A DNA stretch of 64,000 bases from Smittia aterrima (taxonomy: Eukaryota > Arthropoda > Insecta > Diptera > Chironomidae). The stretch's first letter is position 1, and every line of letters begins with the position of its first letter. The stretch lies in contig CP093831.1 of the NCBI GenBank assembly GCA_033063855.1, positions 21,638,001 through 21,702,000 of the forward strand, given 5' to 3'. The notes below the pieces were generated by a model that ran no database searches, was not told the origin of the DNA, and saw only the letters and a list, made by a program, of their open reading frames with translations. Shown here one piece after another: positions 1-12,384 of this stretch. A program made the position numbers and the translations under genes.

Positions 1-3000
1 GTGACACATTCGAGTGACGAAAAGTATTCGCTAAACATCGATTCCGTCGAGGCACTCAAGTGACTGGTTTCAAGGTCCATCAAACTCATTCGGCTCACGC
101 AATGTGCTTTCATTTCAGCAACTCCTAAAAGTAACTGAAGAGTGTCCACCATCGCTTCCTTGTTCTCATCCCAGTTGTCTTGAAGCAGCAATAACTTTAA
201 CTCTTCAAGTGCCGTAGACATCTTGGCAGCTGGAATTGAAATATAAAATATTAGTCTTTCCTCATTCACAACACAAGCGATTGTGCGCGATCGCGCGCTG
301 CCTTAATGAAAAATTTCAATGTTTAATGTTATTTGTAATTTGATAGTGAGTCGAACTCACAGGGTGACCTCGGTGAAAGTAAATAAACAAGCAGCGGGAG
401 TTTTATGGCTTCAGAAGTTGAGCGAAATTCACAATGTAAGGTGAGTTAGTTAATTACTATTCGTACTCACTGAAACTAATGTTGTCCGATAGTCGCCAGC
501 AGATATCAAAGCAGTTCCTCGCAATTGACGATAAATATTTCATGCCGCAACGGCTAGTGATCTCTTTGATGATATTTGTCCGATAAATCGCTTTTAGCTC
601 TTCCTCTTGCCGCACGAATCTGTTTATGATCTTGATGAAGCGATCACGAATCGTTTTACCCTCGAAAATTCCAATCCAAATGTGGTTCAGCCAGTTGTGA
701 TAAGAGTAGAAATGATCGCCGGCAATTAGCTGCGTGCTCGTTAGATTATCGCTCACGTATTCACTCAAAAAGAAATCTCTGTGTACTACGGAGATGAAAC
801 TTGTCTTATCATTTCGTCTCACGCGGTATATCAAAGAACATTCCGCGCTCTCCTGAAGTTTGATGTAGAATGTCTTGTTCGGTTCGTGTAGCTGATAAAA
901 TCTCTCGATGATGTTCTTATAGTTCACATCGTAATCCAAGATAAGAACCGACGTTAAATTATCGCATCTCTCGAAGATCGTTGGAGCGTCGGCGTACAGC
1001 ATCTTAGGCTCCGGAGAGATAACACGCAACTGAAATGTTTTTAGCTCTTTTTTTAGAAGAATTGAATTGAGCGCGTTGTATGCGATGGTAAAGAGAATGT
1101 TTCCACTGAAGTTATTGAAGATGTTTGCAACGAATTCTTGTTGGAAATTTTCATCTTTAGAAATGAGATCGCATAGAATATTCCAATGAATTGTGTTGAG
1201 CAGCAGAACGTCCATGTCAGACAACGCTTCCTTCACTACAACAGTTTTCTCATCAAGGATCTCAAAGTCTGTTGACTCATCTGAGCTAACATCTAAAGCT
1301 CTGTCGGATACTGCATGGACTTTTTCAATTGGGACATCCTTTGATAAACCAATCTGCCCATAAATTGACATTAATTCACGAGTCAGGAAGAGCACGTTTG
1401 TGAATAGAAGAGTATTGATAAGTTTTTGAATGCCTTCTCGTTCTTCTTCATTTTCGCCAAGAACTTTTATATTGTCTAAAGCGTTTTTGAGAAGCTGGCA
1501 AGCACTGTGGGCCATTGATGGAATCAAAGAACAGTCTTTGATGTTCTCTATCATGTTGTAATGAAAGAGCTCAGATATTATCCACTCGTCCTTTGTGCTT
1601 TCGTTCATAAGGTTTAGGCATGACGTTACGATAAGTTTCGATTCTTCATGTTCATCAGGATTTAAAAGAAATTTTGACTTTTCTTCTTCGAAAATTGGCA
1701 CGATCACTTTAAAAATGAAATTACGTAAGAATTTGTTACTTGTAAACAACTTTTGTATTGCTGCCAGATGATGCAGTAATGTGTGAAGCTCCCATCCGTG
1801 TCTCCTTTCGACTTCACTTCTCAACAATCCAAAGTATTCGTTTTGGAAGACATCAGTTTTCAATTTGTCATTGCAGAAAATACAAATTTTTTCCTTGTCG
1901 AACATTGGCCGGAAAATCTTCTCTTGAATAAAGTTGAGATATCTTGAAGGAACTGTCGTGCTCTCCATAAAGATTTCTATTGTTCGGATAGTTCCATTAC
2001 AGCAGCAAATCCCTTTGGTTCGAAAATACTTGATCATTCTCTTTAATTTCGAGTAACTTTTAGTTAAAGGAAAGCTCTCGATCAACAGCCGTTCAAAAGT
2101 ACAGGAATCGGAGAGTGAGTCATGATGTATCACAAAATCGTGGCGCAGTTTATTCTTAAGCCTCTTCTTATCACAAAACTGCAAACGATGAGCAGCTCGA
2201 ATATTCTTGATAATTTTCATAAGCAGAAGTTGAATTGCGTGCATCAATTCTTTGTCTCGTTGAAGAATTTGCATTCGTTTGAGTATCAGATTATTGTACA
2301 ACACAAACAATTTAAAATTTTCTTTTTTCTGCACCGATTGTTTAACACACAAATTATTTAAAATAGCGAGAATATTCATTAGAAGTCCACACGTAAGCTC
2401 GTCATTGTCACTGAGCTCTAAAAGTTGAAATAATTTCCTAAACACTGGTTCAATTGACTTTCCTTCACGATTCACGATATTATTAAAGCACATAAAAGTT
2501 AGTTCCATCAGATTCAACTTTATCACAGTTTGGTCGTTGTCATTGAAGATAGATTGTTCGTGTAGATGATTCAGTAAATTAAGGCTGAAGTGTAGTGACG
2601 ACATTGTAACTGAATTTTGATCTGTTTCTCCTAAAATACTTGTGTCCTCGATTATAACGAGCTTCTTAAGGATAATGATAATTTTTTGAGCAAGTTGGCT
2701 TGATGAGAGTTGCATTGTTTCGTTTCTTTTAAGGAACTCCTCTGTGAAGAATTGATCGCAATTTTCGGCATCGATTTCATCAACTTCCAGAAAACTTGTC
2801 GCCGAAATTTTCTTCCTAACTAAGGACACACGTACACAGTCATTTGACGGATTTAGAAGCCTAAGGCTCTTGTATACCTTATTGACATTGTCTCTCGTGG
2901 ATTTGTCGAGGAACGACCTTTCTAAATTCGTATCCCAAGCTTCCGTAGGAAAAATTCGAGTAAGCACATTTACAAGTTCACGTTCGTTCGTCACGTTCTG

Positions 3001-3551
3001 TAAATAAATGAAAACTTTTTAATTAGCGATCATAACAAGCAGCTGTTGTTGACCTACCGACAAATCTAGGTCTTCCGACATCATGGCGATAATTCTGCTG
3101 CCAAGGCCATTTGTTAAAAAGTAACGAAGGCTCTGAATTGCATCTCCGGCGTTTGATGTCATCAGATCGCATATTGCTGAGAACAGCAACTTCAGAAGAT
3201 GATAAGACATGTGAATTGATAAAGCTACAAACCTGAAACGAAAGGGTTCATTAGATCAAGCCGCTAAATACAGAAACAAAGTTTTTCGCTTTTTTGTCAG
3301 GAAGGTTAAAGTTTATCATTCTTGCGCAATTACTTACTTGTCATTTCCTTGTATGCAGCAACAACTCGGAACAAACAACTCATTCGAATGTTTCTTGTGA
3401 TTCTTGTATTCGAAAATAAATAGTTCAAGCCAAGTGATCTGATAAAGAAAACGAACGAATTTAGTCGATGATTTCAACAACGCAATTTTTTGTTTACATT
3501 TCTCGTTAGAAGATATTTCTCCAGAAACAAACTAAGGTCAGGCGAACTCAT
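1..3551 (-). CDS. LYST/Mauve-like lysosomal-trafficking regulator, N-terminal part (3' end beyond window)
   Basis: Multi-exon gene read leftwards. Exons rebuilt from splice signals: 3551-3498, 3438-3338, 3232-3058, 2997-471 and 229-1. Every junction keeps frame, and the last intron (470-230) removes the apparent stop at 457. The product starts MSSPDLSLFLEKYLL and exceeds 1000 residues without ending. It is all-helical and HEAT/armadillo-like, with no signal peptide. A block with HH, then GICCC, then a CxxC pair, then a conserved helical stretch matches, from memory, the order in the N-terminal region of vertebrate LYST. The BEACH and WD40 domains that define the family would lie left of position 1. 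LYST/Mauve proteins regulate lysosome-related organelle size. The exon structure is seen directly; the family name is an inference from weak similarity. Confidence 0.55.
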
Positions 3552-3887
3552 CTTTTAAAGACGCAGCGTCTTTGACTGAAGTTTTTTCATCAACTTTTCT
3601 GTTTTAAATATACTTGCTATTATCGTATTATCACTGTTTTTTAAGAAGAAAACTTTTTCCCTTTGTTTATAAAGTCTTCCTACGCTTTTAAGGCGAGAAA
3701 AAAAAACAAGTTGAGACTGACATTAGAAAACGCTTTTAACGGAAATTTTTTAAATACGATCAACGTTCAAATCGAAAAGAATTTAATTCAATAATTTAAA
3801 ACCCAATTGAACACGTTTATTCATTGATTTGTATTCCAACAAAGTGATAACTGTCTGTTGCAAGTACTAAGGCCGAAGAACAAGAAA
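3552..3887. promoter_or_regulatory. Bidirectional promoter region between LYST-like gene and lodestar
   Basis: 336 bp separate the two divergent start codons. The stretch is AT-rich and I see no clear TATA box in either direction, as is common for broadly expressed insect genes. It must hold both 5' UTRs and both core promoters. Confidence 0.5.
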
Positions 3888-6828
3888 ATGAGCGATAGTG
3901 ACGAGATTTCAGTTGAAGTTCCTGATTCGGGATCCGGAATATCCGAAGCAGATTCCGACATCGCAACGCAATGTAAGTAAATCAAAGGCAACTCTGATCC
4001 TGATTTTAAAGTTATTTGCTTTATTTTAGCCGATATCACACCGGGAACGTCAAGAGAGCTGAGCAGCAAAGGAAGTTTAACTGATATTGAGACTGATGCG
4101 AGTAGTGGCGCTGAGGTTCCTGAGACTGATGACGATGATGACGAGCAAATTAATCGACCGCAGCATCGTGCTAATAGAATCTCATCCAGCGAAGAGTCGA
4201 GTGATGAAGAAGATGCTTTACGGCAGTCGATTTATAAAGCTGAATCAGAAGAAGAGGAGCCGATCGAAGAGCAAGCATACTCAAAGGCAACACGTCGGTC
4301 GATTCATGGTGTTTTGCCTCGCAAAAGCCAAATGCCACAAGAAATTGACAGCAGCGATGATGACTCGAACGACATTATCACAGAGCTCTCTGACGACGAT
4401 GACAACAAAGAAAGTGTGAAACCAATGCTGTCTTCAACGTTGAATGCGCGTTCTCCAATGAAAGACATTTCAAACGAAAGCTTCGATAATTCCATAAAGA
4501 TCAAAATGTCGTCAACCGTCTCACCACCATACAAAGAAGACTCTCATCTTCTGGACGAAGCTTCAGGAGGCGAAAAGATCGGAGTGTCGCCAGCACAATA
4601 CGCAGAAGCCGTTTCAACTTTGGGAGTTCTAGAGCAACAGAAAAAAAACATTATTCGTCTCATCGAAACTTCCATGTTACCAGACGGAGGAGCAAAGTTG
4701 AAGATCAAATTGAATTCCTTACTCAGTGAGATCAGTGAGAAGCAGCAACTCATTAAAATGATGGAAGTTGATGAGAACAAAAGCATCAAAAATGAAATCG
4801 CAAGAAGCTTCCAAGACAGTCAAACCATTAGCATCGACGATAGCGTAGAGTTGCTAAAGGCATTGGATTTGAAGGACGTCATTCCAGTTGGAAATATCGG
4901 CGTTAAGAAGTTCACTGCGCAAAAGGCGTTGACAATTGAGAAGTTAGAGGAGATTTGTGGCAGCATTGCAGACAGACCGCCTGAAGATTCATACGCTAAA
5001 GCTCCGAAGCACTTAAAAATCACTTTAATGAAGTATCAACTGCATGGTGTTAAATTTATGATGTGGCGAGAGACGAGCAACCCTCGCGGTGGTATTCTTG
5101 CAGATGACATGGGCCTCGGTAAAACTCTCACCACACTCAGCTTGGTCTTAAAAGGAATCCAACGTGCAGAAGAGGAAGGCGAAGAAAGTGAAAGCGACAG
5201 CGAAGATGATGAGAAAGATGATGGTTGGAAAACTCGAGGACGAAAGGACTTCCGACGCGGTGGAACTCTCATTATTTGTCCTGCAAGTTTGCTCAAGCAA
5301 TGGGAATACGAAATCAAAACAAAGGTGAAGAAGGGAGCTATCGAATTTAATGTTTTTCACGGTCCCAATCGCGAGTACAAAGCTTCTCGTCTCGCCAAGT
5401 TCGACGTCGTCCTCTCGACCTATCAAATTGTAGTGTCGGAAGAGAAATCAAACGGATGTCTCTTTCAAATTAAATGGAATAGAATCGTTCTCGACGAGGG
5501 CCACGTAATCCGCAACCACAAGTCGAAGCAATCGGAAGCAATTTGTAAGCTGCCAGCGAAGAATCGTTGGGTTTTGTCTGGAACACCGATTCACAACAAG
5601 GAATTCGATATTTACGCTGCCATCAAGTTTCTGCGATGTCGTCCATTCAGTGACTTGCTTTACTGGAAGAGATACATTGAAATTAACAGTGGAAAGGAGT
5701 CATCGCCTAGAGTTCAAGCTCTTCTGAAAGCAATACTTCTACGACGCACGAAGGAAGAGCTCATCAAAAATGGCGAAATGGATACGCTTCCATCCAAGAC
5801 TGTTCATCAATTTGATGTCACAATGAATCGAGACGAGCGCAAAGTTTACAATCGATTCATGGCTTACTCTCAAACGATTTTTGCGAGCTTCTTACAGCAA
5901 CAGGATAGCAAAAATGATAACTTCACGTACGATCAGAATAGACTTCAGAAGATGTACCGTAAGTTCCAGAAAAATCACCGTGTCGACCGTGAAATCAAAG
6001 CTCATGAAATTCTCACATTGCTGCTTCGTCTACGACAAATTTGTTGCCATCCGGGTCTTACAAAAGGAAGCATCGAGCAATTTGAAGGAGAAGTCGAAGG
6101 CGAACAACAAGCAGATCACGATCCAGATGAATCAGTTGGCTTAATGCAAGAATTTGAAAAGTTGAATCTCAATGCAAGTGATGATGAAGACGAAGATAAT
6201 CGCAAGAGCTCATCTGATGACGTATTCGATCTCGAAATTGCCAGCTCCAAAGTTCAGCGAATGATGGACGTCTTCCGCGACCACGTAAAGGGAACAGAAG
6301 ACAAAGTTATTATTGTCAGCCAGTGGACTGGATATCTCCGAGTCATTCGCCAGATGCTTGAATCTGAAGATGTCAAATTCTGCGAGCTCAACGGCACAGT
6401 TCCTGTCAAATATCGAAACGACATCGTGGTCAAATTCAACGACGAAAAATCCGGTGTGCAAGTAATGCTCCTGTCATTGACCGCTGGTGGAGTCGGATTA
6501 AATCTCGTTGGTGCAAATTATCTCTTTTTCATGGATCTGCACTGGAATCCACAACTTGAACAGCAAGCACAGGATCGGATCTATCGCTATGGTCAAAAGA
6601 AAGACGTAAAAATCTTCAAGTAAGTCTCATAAATTTATTTTAAAAGCGATTTTTCTGAATATTTCTTGAATTCACAGATTCGTTTGTCAAGACTCAATCG
6701 AGCATCACATTCTGCAAGTTCAGGAAAAGAAGTTGAAATCAGCTGAGAATGCCCTCACTGGAAAGACAGTTACGGGATCTAAACTTACGATGGAGGATTT
6801 GAAGACTCTGTTTGGTTTCCAGCCATAA
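3888..6828 (+). CDS. lds: Lodestar / transcription termination factor 2, SNF2-family ATPase
   Basis: Three exons (3888-3972, 4030-6619, 6678-6828) encode 941 residues. The first ~250 residues are acidic and low-complexity. The ATPase core follows: motif I DDMGLGKT at about 387-394, motif II DEGH at 517-520, motif III SGTPIHN, and a C-terminal helicase lobe with TAGGVGLNL and the arginine-finger motif QDRIYRYGQ near 876-884. A DEGH Walker B box, the acidic insert between motifs I and Ia, and the short tail ending TLFGFQP fit the lodestar/TTF2 group. These are double-stranded-DNA-dependent ATPases that strip RNA polymerase II from templates, notably at mitosis. The start ATG is supported by an upstream stop context and the in-frame splice. 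A poly(A) signal AATAAA lies at 6904-6909. Confidence 0.93.
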
Positions 6829-6939
6829 TTTTCTCATTGCGTCAACTTTTTTCTTGTTTAAAGTCAATGTACAAACATAAATTTCTAAAACTATCTTCCA
6901 GAAAATAAAGTTTCCACTATCATTCTTAAGTTTTTTTTT

Positions 6940-7236
6940 TCTTTCAATACCAAGACGAAGAACGAAGCATTTTCTCACAAACTGTTCGAAGGCAAGAGAC
7001 TTGATGAAGTCAAAGTCGAACAAAGACCGTTGACAGTTCCCTTGGCGCATAGTTTTAATCATTGCAGACTTGTTATCATTGCCATCAGAAGATGTGATTG
7101 ACATTTTTTCTTCGTCGCTTACCAGAGTGACATTTCTCGCATTAATTTTAATTGTTCGCAAGCTGCTGTTGGACAATGTCCATAATTGATTCTTAAGAGA
7201 AACGCATAGTCGACGCAATCTTAAATTGTTTCTCAT
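6940..7236 (-). CDS. Weak candidate small gene downstream of lodestar
   Basis: An open frame starts at 7236 (MRNNLRLRRLCVSL) and stays open for 165 codons, but the later part only runs antisense through the lodestar 3' UTR and last exon. The first ~95 residues have a leucine/serine pattern with an acidic patch (SDEEK) and are not obviously random. No family is recognised, there is no upstream exon I can join, and the frame may be accidental. Only the part outside lodestar is listed. Confidence 0.2.
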
Positions 7237-8107
7237 TAAAAGAAAAATAAGTTTTGTTGAGTAAAAATATTTATAAAGTCAACTTGCTCAAGAATTAAAA
7301 GGAAAAACTTGATTTTTTTTGCTCTTACCTATTATGAGATGCATTTGGAATGTTTCTCGCACTTTCAAGGAAAAAAAAGTTTATGAAGAAAAAGAAGAAG
7401 AGAGCAAAATCTTATTCCAATCCTGAAGCTTGATCAATCATTTAGCAATTGTAATTCTCATTTTGTCGATCGCTGAAACATGTTTCGCGTTTTTCCCTCC
7501 ACTGTGAGTGCAATTATGAAATTCATTTTTTGTGCGCGCGCCCTGGCATCTTTTACAAAATAGGCGAGCAAGCGAGTAAGACAAGGAAAGAACAAAAGGC
7601 CGCAAAATGCAACGAACGGTCGTCTTCTTATTGCCCGAGCCTTTTAAAATGCATTTTTCATCGACTCCGCGCTTTTCCACAACACACATTCTCAAGAACA
7701 TGTTTTTCGTTCTGATGCTGCAGAAAGCAAACGATCGACAAGAAAGAATGAACAAGACTCACAGCATCTCGAGAACGAATCTTTTAAAGGATTTTGTCTG
7801 TTAGTTAGACTTGAATTTGTGGGATTTTTTAAATTGTAAGTAACGAACAGAGACTTCATACGAAAAGCCCTAAGAAATCACATAAGAAATTCATTCTTTT
7901 AATAACATACCAATACTTTACGTGGAGATACTTTATAAATATTGATATTTGGCTCGATGCATTTTTTTTCTTCTCCTTCTTCTTCGTCGCTCTTTTCCGT
8001 CCGTTTTCTTTATCAATAAATCTTGTTTGAAAATGAATAAATCTTAAAATGTTGGTTTGGCTGTTCTCGCGAACCAAGTTTTTCAGCTCAACCTCAGTTT
8101 GCTTGGA

Positions 8108-8158
8108 TAGTGTGTGAGAGGGAGAGAGAGAAAGAGACTCGAGGAAGGGCGAGGGACT
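8108..8158 (+). promoter_or_regulatory. GAGA-rich purine tract
   Basis: An uninterrupted purine-rich run with several GAGAG pentamers, the core bound by insect GAGA factor (Trl). A similar tract lies near 11310-11336. No gene start is visible beside either, so a chromatin or enhancer role is only inferred. Confidence 0.35.
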
Positions 8159-11100
8159 TTTATGGGTTCGCGATCTGAGACATCGTCAAGCGATCGATTG
8201 TTCCTTTACGAATGCTGAGCAATCACATTTTTAATGAAAGTTTTAATGAGTTGCATAACTTAAAGTTGAATAACTTTAAGTCGAAATGACATTCCAGTCC
8301 AAAGAAACAACTTCTTAGCGAGAAAGCATTAATTCAGTCATTCATTAAGCAACGACCAACGAAGTAGAGAGATTGGATGGTGTTTTCGTAGAAAGGAGAC
8401 AAGAATTCCATGTTTGAATAGGTAAATTAGTTGAGCAAATATCAACAAACAGAAAAATTCTTATCGAGCATCGAACGATGACGAACAGAAAAACGAGAGA
8501 AGAAAAAAGTTTTAAAAAAACGTTGAATAAGGACTTCGACTTCAGGGCCGGAGTTTGCTCAGTTCGCCTGCCAATTATATTTGATGATCCATCATAAGAC
8601 GCCCGTGAGCTGCAAATCACAATTAAATGCAAAGCGAGGAGAAAAAGCGAAAGTTTCCAAGCAGTTCGCTGCTTCGATGAGAACGCAAACACCCTTCACG
8701 AAGACAATTGGCTGGAGAAAAACTTCTTTAAGAACTTCTATAGCGAAACTCTCGCACACAATAATGAAATGCCGTGCGGCTGCATTTTGCCAAAGAAGAA
8801 GCAAGAACTTGTAGAAAGCCAAGAGAATGAGAGAATGGATGTAGCGACGCAACAAGAAGAAGACCGTCCGATTCTCGAAGCTCGCGATCATATGAAACTG
8901 AAATATCATTTTGTAGGATCATTCAATCATAAGCCCTCGTAAGGGTAAGACGTGAAATATCATTCTCGCTACCTTAATTAAGAAGTTTTTCTAGTGTTGA
9001 TGTTTTGTGTAATTGAATTTGTGAAGGGTGAGATGAAGTGTATCAAGTGCTTTTGAGGTTTAGAAGCGAGTGAAAGGTGTACCGGATGTTTTCAGGATAA
9101 TTCGATTACAAAAACGTCCTTTCAACTCGCAGAAGCGTTAGCTTCACTTCATTATATATTTTATTAATTGAGTCGAGTGATTTGAGGAGATAAATCAAGG
9201 GCAAAGCGTGAAAAACGCAAAGAGAAGGAAAAAAAACGCGTTTTGCGAATCCGCTTCAGATCTTTCCAATTTAACGATGAGAATGCATAAAATCACATCG
9301 CGAAGTCATAATTGTGTGTGCAAGGGTTTATCGAGTTGCGCGTTTCGCCTCTGCATTCGCCCATAAATGCATTTTGCGCGAGAGGAGAAGAAGAATCCGT
9401 TCCGACAACGACGAGAATGTGCATAATAAAATATGTCTGATAACTTTTTTTTTGTTTTCCTTCTCTCGTCTCATTTGGCCACAACGGCACACAAACATGC
9501 ATTTTAAAACATTAAAAAATCTTTTTTGCGAGCTGCGCTAAGCGCAAGAACTCTTTAGAGGCAACATAAAAAGGGTTTAGATGGTGGAAAATGCAACGGG
9601 CGAACGAGGCGTAAAGAAGAATGGGAAACGATGGCAGCAGCAGCAGCGAAAAGCAAAAGAGAAGAAAGAAGGAAAAAAAAATCCAGACACGTTTTTCTTC
9701 TCGTTCATTAAAAAAATTGCAATTTTTCTCTTGTTGCACATCGCGCTAGCTCTAAAAAGGGAATCAAGAATGAATTTAAGTGCCTCACGGGTGATCAAGA
9801 AGAAGAAGCGAAAACTTCTTATTCGTTCCTCTCTTGTTCAAGCTCAACACACTTGTTGAATTGTCTTGTGCACGAAGACGTCGGTTTGGGGTTTTTCGAT
9901 GGCCGTTGCATCGTTTAAAACAATCGGTTTGGGTTGACAAAGCATCTTCTTGTTCCCTTTTTGCCTTCATCAGACGGGGGAGTCAGGGCTTGCACAACCT
10001 CCGCTCTCAACACTTTCACGCCAGACAGAAACCCGCAAATCTCGATCTTTTTCTTTCTTTTTTTGCTTTTTGGAGTCAAGGTCATGTTTCGTCTCGCTGT
10101 CTCGAAGAAAGAAAGAAACGTTTCTGATATTTTTATGCCTGCGCGAAAGTCGCAGAATCTTGATCCAAGTTGGTTTTGAGAGATGAAAATCTCCGAAGAA
10201 ACTGCAGCAAAGTCGATTTTTGTGTTTGGCGAATGTCGATGGGACGTGCGGGAAGAAGGTGAGCGTAGGAGATCAATTGATGCATTAACTTGATGCTTTG
10301 GGGGAAGGAGTGATGATCATGATCTTTGAGATATCAATTTAAAACGTTAAAACTTTCAAGCGTCCCCATCATCATCATGAGCGACTTTTTATCGCGCAGC
10401 AAATTAAGAATTCTTGGCATTCAAATCTTACCTGTTTCGCTGCTAATTGTTTTTTTTTTGCGCTCGTTGGGAATTGTTGTCCATTTAACAGAACAGAAAT
10501 ATTTTCCCACTGGACGCTCTCTCGTCAAGGGATTGTTGGCTTTCTTCTTTTTGCAATGCTTCAATGGCCAACGTAACTTTGATGTCTCACAAAGACTGGA
10601 CCTCGCCACACATCCGAGAATTGAATTGAGAGGATTTCTATTCTATATTATTGTAAAGTTTTTCCATTGTTTGATCGGGAATTGAACACGACGAAAACTC
10701 GTTGCGTTCCTTTCATTGCTTCATCTTCTTATTTTAATAATCTTAACTTGGACATAATTTTTTATTGAGTAATTTGCGAAATGATTTAGAAGATTTCAAG
10801 ATACAATCTTGAGAAAACCGAATGAAAATATCTCTTCTGTTATGTACTTCAATCGAGCGTCTAAGCATCTCACAGCAGAAGAAGAAAAAAAAGCGAAAGA
10901 AAAAGAATGTTAAAAATCAGTTACAAGAATCAACGAGACTTGCAAGAGAATGGAAACAAAACCAGCTCAATAAAATCATCATGCGCAGTCAGAACAAAGA
11001 AAGATCTCCAACCCAGACAAAAAATCACACATGAAATGTAAATAGTCGAAGGAAGAGGTTCAAGGATCCTCAATATTTATTTTCCTTCGTCCAAACACCA

Positions 11101-11309
11101 AGAAGATCGTCCACAATGGTACCACGAAACTGAAGGAGAATTTTTTGTGTGTTTTCTTTGTTAAACGGAATTTTTTTTTGGGGAATCTAAAAAAGCGTCG
11201 TTTTCGGGAGAATCAAGTTTTCCCTTTTAACGCGGTGCGATGAAGAAAAAGCGCGATCGCCTCAACAATGAGTTTAAAAGGATAAAGCTGAAATGATATA
11301 TCATCGGTA

Positions 11310-11336
11310 AGGACGAAGAGAGAGGGAGAGAGAGAG
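11310..11336 (+). promoter_or_regulatory. Second GAGA-rich tract
   Basis: Consecutive GAGAGAG repeats in the gene-poor interval. Same reading as the tract at 8108: a possible GAGA-factor binding cluster, or a simple repeat without function. Confidence 0.3.
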
Positions 11337-12384
11337 TTGTCGAAGGGATTTCATCTCACGCGAGATATTTCGGGTTAATTGCATTGTTTACTTGCAAAAA
11401 AAAAAGAAACAGCGGCAGCTACAGAATTAAATTTATAAAGATGTTTGGTGGAATTTTTGTTTATTTATGTTGATTTGCTAAGATGATTTTTTTTTGTCGA
11501 TGTGCAATCGAGTTTGATTTAAAGGGACTTATTTGCAGTAGCTGACCGATTGTCTTCCTTTGTTAGCTTGCCAAACGAGAAGCCGTTTAAAGTCTCATTG
11601 TTAATAACACTCCGCGAAGACAACGACGTCGTTGAGTAAGCTCGATATCATTATTCGTATCGATGTCATTCGCCTGTTTCCGTTTATTGCTCGTTTACTG
11701 CTCGTCTGAGACTTGCAGAGCGATTTCACTTAAAAAGTTATTAAAAAGCATATTTTAAGTCCTTGGCTTGAGTTCTTTTCGCGAATTCTTAATTCACTTT
11801 TCCAGTCTTCTCAACTTCGCCTCGTTTTCTCCCGCTTACATTCATCCGCGACTGATATCCAACCATTAGTTGCAATTTACAACTTCTTAAGGTTATCGAA
11901 CGACTGTCGCGATCGGGTTTTACTTCTTTTCTTCTCTCGCTTAGTCGAGTTGTTCTTTTCTCGGATCGTTCGCTGTCTCGCAATTGTGATCGCTTTTCAA
12001 GTTCGTCTGCATTTCGTTACAAGACGTGGAAATGCTGCTTGCATTTTGAAGTCTCTTCACGCAGAAACCGCTCACTTTTACGATATTAATGACCGACAAC
12101 TCATAAAAGTATCATTTATGCTTCGCATTTACAAGTTTTTCTCGTTTAACAGATAAAGTGATTCACCGACAGGAAATGGACGACTACTAGAGAAAGAACG
12201 TTTAGGCTGTTGGTAACTCCATCACCGTTGGCATTGAAGATATTTTTAATCGGCCAATGGAATGAGAGTTACTTTGTGCCAAATGGTTCAATCATCAAGC
12301 TTAGTTCACAACAAAGAAACATTTCTTAGATCAAACATTTATTATAACAAATAAAAAGTTTACAAAATAAAATAAAAACTGACT

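Larger units (their letters stand above)
6829..12337. other. 5.5-kb interval without a convincing gene, between two convergent 3' ends
   Basis: Lodestar ends on the left and Codanin-1 ends on the right, so neither gene's promoter should be here. Only short, biased ORFs occur and none has a recognisable domain. The stretch is richer in CG dinucleotides and purine runs than the flanks, with GAGA tracts near 8108-8158 and 11310-11336 and at least eight TGCATTTT/AAAATGCA octamers. It may hold an enhancer, a long non-coding RNA, or 5' exons of a gene I cannot assemble. Confidence 0.5.

Noticed and set aside
7438..10685. Many 60-119-codon frames on both strands, several with hydrophobic runs
   Set aside because: They overlap on both strands, are biased to Lys/Phe/Ser from A/T-rich tracts, show no domain and cannot be joined by good splice sites.
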